Shown: positions 60,398 to 64,000 of the stretch, piece after piece
Numbering within the stretch: position 1 is the first letter of the stretch
Layout of the letters: each line of letters opens with the position of its first letter
Assembly: GCF_028595325.1 (NCBI RefSeq)
Contig: NZ_JAQQXR010000005.1
Location: 248,001-312,000, forward strand
Reading direction: 5' to 3'
DNA: 64,000 nucleotides
Origin: Janthinobacterium fluminis
GTDB taxonomy: Bacteria > Pseudomonadota > Gammaproteobacteria > Burkholderiales > Burkholderiaceae_D
The notes under the pieces: generated by a model
Told to the model about the DNA's origin: nothing
What the model saw: the letters and a program-made list of their open reading frames with translations, nothing else
Database searches by the model: none
Translations under genes and position numbers: made by a program

Positions 60398-61438
60398 TTA
60401 AATTTCCCTGATTTCGTCGAGCGGCCAGCGCGGCCGCACATTGAAAGAATAGTCGCGCTTGGCCGCCTGAGGATTGATCTGCAGGCGCATCGCGCCGGCG
60501 AAGGCGATCATCGCGCCATTGTCGGTGCAAAACTCCAGCTCCGGATAAAACACCTTGAAGCGCTTCTTGGCGGCCGCCGCGTTCAGCGCGGCGCGCAACT
60601 GCGCGTTGGCGCCGACGCCGCCGGCAATGACCAGGCGCTTCAAACCCGTATGCTTGAGCGCGCTGACGCACTTGGCCGTCAGCACATCGACGATGGCGTC
60701 GACGAAGCCGCGCGCGATATCGGCCTTGTCCTGCTCGCAGATATTGGCGATGACCTTTTCCTCGTGGTTCTTCACCACCGTCAGCACGGCCGTCTTCAAG
60801 CCGGAAAAACTGAAATTCAAATCCTTCGAATGCAGCATCGGGCGCGGCAGCTTATACACGCTGGGGTCGCCGAACTCGGCCAGGCGCGAAATGGCCGGCC
60901 CGCCCGGATAACCGAGGCCGAGCAGCTTGGCCGATTTATCGAAGGCCTCGCCGGCGGCGTCGTCGAGCGTCTCGCCCAGCAGCGCGTACTGGCCGACGCC
61001 GTCGACACGCATCAACTGCGTGTGGCCGCCCGACACCAGCAGGGCGACAAAGGGGAATTCGGGCGGCTCGGAGGCCAGCAGCGGCGACAGCAAATGGCCC
61101 TCCAGATGGTGGATGCCGAGCACCGGCTTGTCGGCGGCCAGTCCCAGGCTGCAAGCCACCGAGGAACCGACCAGCAGCGCGCCGGCCAGGCCCGGACCCT
61201 GGGTATAGGCGATGGCGTCGATGTCGGCCAGCGCCACGCCGGCCTTGGCCAGCGTCTCCTGCAGCAGCGGGATGGCGCGGCGGATATGGTCGCGCGAGGC
61301 CAGCTCCGGCACCACGCCGCCGTACTGCTCGTGCATCGCCACCTGGGAATAGAGGGCGTGGGACAGCAGGCCGCGCTGGGTGTCGTACAGGGCCAGGCCG
61401 GTTTCGTCACAGGAGGATTCGACGCCGAGAACAATCAT
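60398..61438 (-). CDS. tsaD: tRNA N6-adenosine threonylcarbamoyltransferase TsaD
   Basis: 346 aa. Catalytic subunit of t6A37 formation. Opens [20 protein letters not shown]. The metal site is [16 protein letters not shown], with two His, and other blocks are [53 protein letters not shown] and [15 protein letters not shown] at 61438 is chosen because the conserved domain starts there; 11 extra codons upstream are rejected. Convergent with nrtD. The partner TsaE is encoded at 31.6-32.1 kb. Confidence 0.96.
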   Translation of the reverse strand: MIVLGVESSCDETGLALYDTQRGLLSHALYSQVAMHEQYGGVVPELASRDHIRRAIPLLQETLAKAGVALADIDAIAYTQGPGLAGALLVGSSVACSLGLAADKPVLGIHHLEGHLLSPLLASEPPEFPFVALLVSGGHTQLMRVDGVGQYALLGETLDDAAGEAFDKSAKLLGLGYPGGPAISRLAEFGDPSVYKLPRPMLHSKDLNFSFSGLKTAVLTVVKNHEEKVIANICEQDKADIARGFVDAIVDVLTAKCVSALKHTGLKRLVIAGGVGANAQLRAALNAAAAKKRFKVFYPELEFCTDNGAMIAFAGAMRLQINPQAAKRDYSFNVRPRWPLDEIREI

Positions 61439-61480
61439 GAAGGAGTACAAAGAGGAAGGGGAATCCACCATTGTACAACG

Positions 61481-61617
61481 TTGGGGTCAGGTCTAGACAT
61501 GGCGGTTTTCCCCGGCACAACTTTGGGGTCAGGTCTAGACATGGCGGTTTTTTCCCCCGAATAAGGCTGCGGGCAGGCTATTTGGCAAGAAAACCGCCAT
61601 GTCTAGACCTGACCCCA
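61481..61617. repeat. REP-like repeat cluster (two direct and one inverted copy)
   Basis: TTGGGGTCAGGTCTAGACAT followed by GGCGGTTTT occurs at 61481-61509 and 61523-61551 in the same direction and, inverted, at 61590-61617. Each copy includes the small palindrome GTCTAGAC. Copies two and three can pair into a 28-bp stem. The arrangement resembles REP/BIME clusters spread by RAYT transposases or terminal repeats of a small element. It sits between tsaD and aroG. Confidence 0.75.
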
Positions 61618-61652
61618 GGGTTTTGCAATGTTGTTGCGCCGCCGCGCCGGCG

Positions 61653-62717
61653 TCAGGCTTGCGGGCGCAGGCGCAGTTGCGCCGCCGCGTCGCGCAGCAT
61701 CGCCTCGGTCGTGTCCCAGTCGATGCAGCCGTCCGTCACCGAGCAGCCGTATTTGAGCTGCGACAGGTCTTGCGGGATCTTCTGGTTGCCGGCGACGAGG
61801 TTCGATTCGATCATCACGCCCACCAGCGACTGGTTGCCGTGGCGGATCTGGTTGATCACGTCGGCCATTACCAGGGGCTGCAGCTCCGGCTTCTTGTAGC
61901 TGTTCGCGTGCGAGCAGTCGACCACCAGGTTGGCCGGCAGTTTGGCCTTGGCCAGCGCCTGTTCGGCGATGGCGATCGACACCGAATCGTAGTTCGGCCG
62001 GCCGTCGCCGCCGCGCAGCACGACGTGGCCGTAGGCGTTGCCGCGGGTGCGCACGATGGCGACGTTGCCCTGGCTGTTGATGCCGAGGAAGGAGTGCGGG
62101 TGCGCCGACGACAGGATGGCGTTGATGGCGATGCTGATGTCGCCGTCGGTGCCGTTCTTGAAGCCGACCGGGGTCGACAGGCCGGACGACATTTCACGGT
62201 GCGTCTGCGATTCCGTGGTGCGCGCGCCGATCGCCGTCCAGGCGATCAGGTCGCCCAGGTACTGCGGCGAGATCGGGTCGAGCGCCTCGGTCGCCGTCGG
62301 CAGGCCCAGTTCGCACACGTCGAGCAGGAACTGGCGCGCCTTTTCCATGCCGGCGTCGACGCGGAAGGAGTCGTCCATGTCCGGGTCGTTGATGTAACCC
62401 TTCCAGCCCGTCGTCGTGCGCGGCTTTTCGAAATACACGCGCATCACCAGCAGCATCGTGTCGGCCACCTCGGCCTGCAGCGCCTTCAGGCGGCGCGCAT
62501 AGTCGAGGCCGGCGACCGGGTCGTGGATCGAGCAGGGGCCGACGACGACGAAGAGGCGGCGGTCCTTGCGGTCGATGATGTCGCGCAGCGCCTCGCGGCC
62601 CTTGCTGACGCTGTCGAAGGCGCTGGCCGACAGCGGCAGCTTGGCGTGCAGGGCTTCCGGCGAGGGCATCGGCGCGAAAGAGGTGACGTTGATGTTTTCG
62701 ATATCTGGTGTGTTCAT
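61653..62717 (-). CDS. aroG: 3-deoxy-7-phosphoheptulonate (DAHP) synthase, class I
   Basis: 354 aa. First step of the shikimate pathway (PEP + erythrose-4-P). Family blocks: RRLFVVVGPCSIHDP, VMRVYFEKPRTTTGWKGYIN, IGARTTESQTHREMSSGLS, PVGFKNGTDG, VVDCSHANSYK and GVMIESNLVAGNQ. Length and N-terminal extension match AroF/AroG/AroH-type enzymes with feedback sites; which amino acid inhibits it cannot be told. The gene stands alone. Confidence 0.95.
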   Translation of the reverse strand: MNTPDIENINVTSFAPMPSPEALHAKLPLSASAFDSVSKGREALRDIIDRKDRRLFVVVGPCSIHDPVAGLDYARRLKALQAEVADTMLLVMRVYFEKPRTTTGWKGYINDPDMDDSFRVDAGMEKARQFLLDVCELGLPTATEALDPISPQYLGDLIAWTAIGARTTESQTHREMSSGLSTPVGFKNGTDGDISIAINAILSSAHPHSFLGINSQGNVAIVRTRGNAYGHVVLRGGDGRPNYDSVSIAIAEQALAKAKLPANLVVDCSHANSYKKPELQPLVMADVINQIRHGNQSLVGVMIESNLVAGNQKIPQDLSQLKYGCSVTDGCIDWDTTEAMLRDAAAQLRLRPQA

Positions 62718-62820
62718 GATTCTGGCTTCGGCTTTCGGTAACGCTGATTCGGGAAACCAATAGTGTAGCGGAAATGAGCGCCTGCCACGCCGGCGACGCC
62801 GGGGCGGCCGCCGCCGCGCC

Positions 62821-63474
62821 CTAGTGCGGCAGGCCGGCGCCGTCCGCGCCGGCGGGCGCGCGCCTGGCCAGTTCGATGTTGCGCGCCAGCGCGGGGTGGC
62901 GGTGCAGATGGGTGTCGATGTCCTTTTCCAGCAGGCGCAGCTGGGCGTCCAGGCAGGCGATGCTGTCCCGGACGTGCTGCGCCAGCGCCTGCTGGCCGGC
63001 CTGTTCGTGGCCGAACTGGCGCTGCGCCTCGCGCAGGCGCACGGCGCGCAGCGCGTGCAGTTGCGCCAGCCAGGCCCGCAGCGTGCGGAAGGCGGCCGGC
63101 GGCGGCACCCACGGCGCCGGGTGGGTGGCGGCGCAAAAGCGCGCCAGCAGCACGGCGTCGAGGCGCGCCGCGCAATCGGCGGCCGGTGCGGCGCCGGCGA
63201 AGGCCTGGACGCTGGCCGGGTCGACGTCGCTGACGACCATGCCCATCGCCGTCAGGGCCAGCGCCGCCGCCTCGCTGTAGGGCCCGGTCGCCTGCATGCA
63301 CACGGGCAGGCCGGCGACGCTGACCTCGCGCCGGGTCAGCCAGGTGCGCAGCCAGCGGAAGCCGGCCAAGTCGTTTTCCACCACTTTGTTCTGGATTTCG
63401 CCGTGCGCCAGCAGCGCCACGTCCAGTTTCAGTTTGCTGACATGGATACCGACGGTTACTTGGGTGTTGTTCAT
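62821..63474 (-). pseudogene. Truncated IS110-family (DEDD) transposase remnant
   Basis: 217 aa; full IS110-type proteins are about 330-350 aa. The N-terminal RuvC-like domain is recognisable (TVGIHVSKLKLDVALLA, VCMQATGPYSEAAALALTAM, VDPASVQAFAG, LDAVLLARF). However, the catalytic residues have changed: GIDVSK reads GIHVSK, EATG reads QATG, and the first Asp of the DxxD pair is lost. The C-terminal Transposase_20 domain (Ser nucleophile) is missing after a coiled stretch. It cannot be an active transposase; an open frame of this length could mean recent decay or a domesticated protein. No IS ends were found. Confidence 0.75.
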
Positions 63475-63540
63475 GATTCGTTCATTTTCATAGGTGCTGG
63501 CACGGATAGTATTGCAAAGTGCGGGAAAGGGGGCGCCCGA

Positions 63541-64000
63541 TTAGAGCGGCAGCAGTTTCAGATCGAGCGCGCGCTCGACCAGCCAGACCGTGGCCAGCAG
63601 CGCGATCAGCGTCGAGCCGGCGCCCAGCAACTGGCGGTAGAACCAGGTGTGGCGCAGCAGATAGGCCAGCGGCAGGAAGGCGGCGACGATGGCCAGCTGG
63701 CCCAGCTCCACGCCGAGGTTGAAGCCGAGCAGGCTGGCCAGCAGCGACGCCTGCCCCAGCCCCAGGTCGGCCAGCACGCCGGCGAAGCCGAAGCCGTGCA
63801 CCAGGCCGAAGGCGAAGGCGACCAGCGGGCGGCGCCCGCGGAACAGCGGCAGCAGATTGTTCAGCGCCGCCAGCACGACCGAGGCGGCGATGGCCGTCTC
63901 GACCCAGCGCGAGGGCGGCGTCAGCAGCGACAGGCTGGCCAGGCTCAGCGTCAGCGAATGGGCTAGCGTGAACGCCGTGACGACCTTGCACACGTCGACC
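63541..64000 (-). CDS. HupE/UreJ-type membrane protein (5' end outside window)
   Basis: At least 153 residues; the frame enters from beyond base 64000. The visible part has four to five hydrophobic helices with VVTAFTLAHSLTLSLASLSL, AFGLVHGFGFAGVLADLGL, LLGFNLGVELGQLAIVAAF and a C-terminal TM. This is the HupE/UreJ_2 family of putative Ni/Co or metal permeases, here probably the longer periplasmic-domain type. The His in AHS and HGFGFA are the conserved ones. No urease or hydrogenase genes are visible. Confidence 0.85.
   Translation of the reverse strand, partial: VDVCKVVTAFTLAHSLTLSLASLSLLTPPSRWVETAIAASVVLAALNNLLPLFRGRRPLVAFAFGLVHGFGFAGVLADLGLGQASLLASLLGFNLGVELGQLAIVAAFLPLAYLLRHTWFYRQLLGAGSTLIALLATVWLVERALDLKLLPL

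Overview
The window is a high-GC (roughly 65-70% by eye) chromosomal segment of a betaproteobacterium. A Burkholderiales member of the Oxalobacteraceae (Massilia / Duganella / Janthinobacterium type) fits best. This rests on the lnt-corC-ybeY-phoH-miaB order, a PEP-CTERM protein, TRAP dicarboxylate transport with a DctS/DctR-like pair, and the overall look of the proteins. Taxonomy is inferred, not computed. The window is mostly core chromosome with a few short accessory patches. No CRISPR array, rRNA or prophage was seen.

Layout. 1-5.1 kb (minus): envelope and RNA housekeeping operon miaB-phoH-ybeY-DUF4259-corC-lnt. The miaB copy lacks its entire radical SAM domain. 5.1-9.7 kb: small Cro-like regulator, HDOD pair, HAMP sensor kinase, DUF1697. 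9.7-12.8 kb: PEP-CTERM protein diverging from a BigR/SqrR-like ArsR regulator that probably shares an operon with a ChaN lipoprotein; FAH-family hydrolase; small lipoprotein. 13.2-19.1 kb: MHS-type transporter and an FtsH paralogue; an IS630-like MITE supplies the stop codons of two convergent genes; then a minus-strand glycosyltransferase / secreted phosphatase / START-protein set.

19.4-22.5 kb is an AT-rich island and the most interesting part. It holds a radical SAM/SPASM maturase (460 aa) and four paralogous precursor-peptide genes, one of them killed by a nonsense codon. All have a 41-residue leader ending in Gly-Gly and a core with Cys-x5-Cys (consensus C-G-L-L-x-x-C-x-x-Y-S). The three intact precursors each have their own terminator, and three of the four copies carry a conserved upstream box. 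This is a RiPP natural-product locus that I cannot assign to a named class. It lacks its own protease/exporter and abuts two identical tRNA-Met genes.

23-33.2 kb: miaA, mutL, periplasmic cyclophilin, DedA protein, alpha-carbonic anhydrase, hexose-6-P mutarotase, amiC-type amidase, tsaE, queG. 33.2-38.9 kb: two-component pair diverging from a DctPQM TRAP transporter. 39-45.3 kb: possible small RNA, ogt, xerD, RND pump. 45.6-57.3 kb: PAS-GGDEF-EAL protein, EEP nuclease, YbaK, PlsY, a frameshifted ClpP-fold gene, FrnE-like DsbA, YdjM-like protein, Rpn-type nuclease with a 12-nt tandem repeat, KefB/C-type antiporter, and a K+ channel with a zinc ribbon. 57.4-64 kb: DUF3616 protein; nitrate-type ABC permease and ATPase behind a near-consensus sigma-54 promoter and an NtrC-like site; tsaD; a REP-like repeat cluster; aroG; a catalytically degenerate IS110-type transposase remnant; and the end of a HupE/UreJ-like protein.

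Recurring theme: many tRNA-modification or editing genes lie here (miaA, truncated miaB, tsaD, tsaE, queG, ybaK). An intact MiaA beside a MiaB without a radical SAM core suggests i6A37 may be made but not methylthiolated, unless another miaB exists or the deletion is an assembly error.
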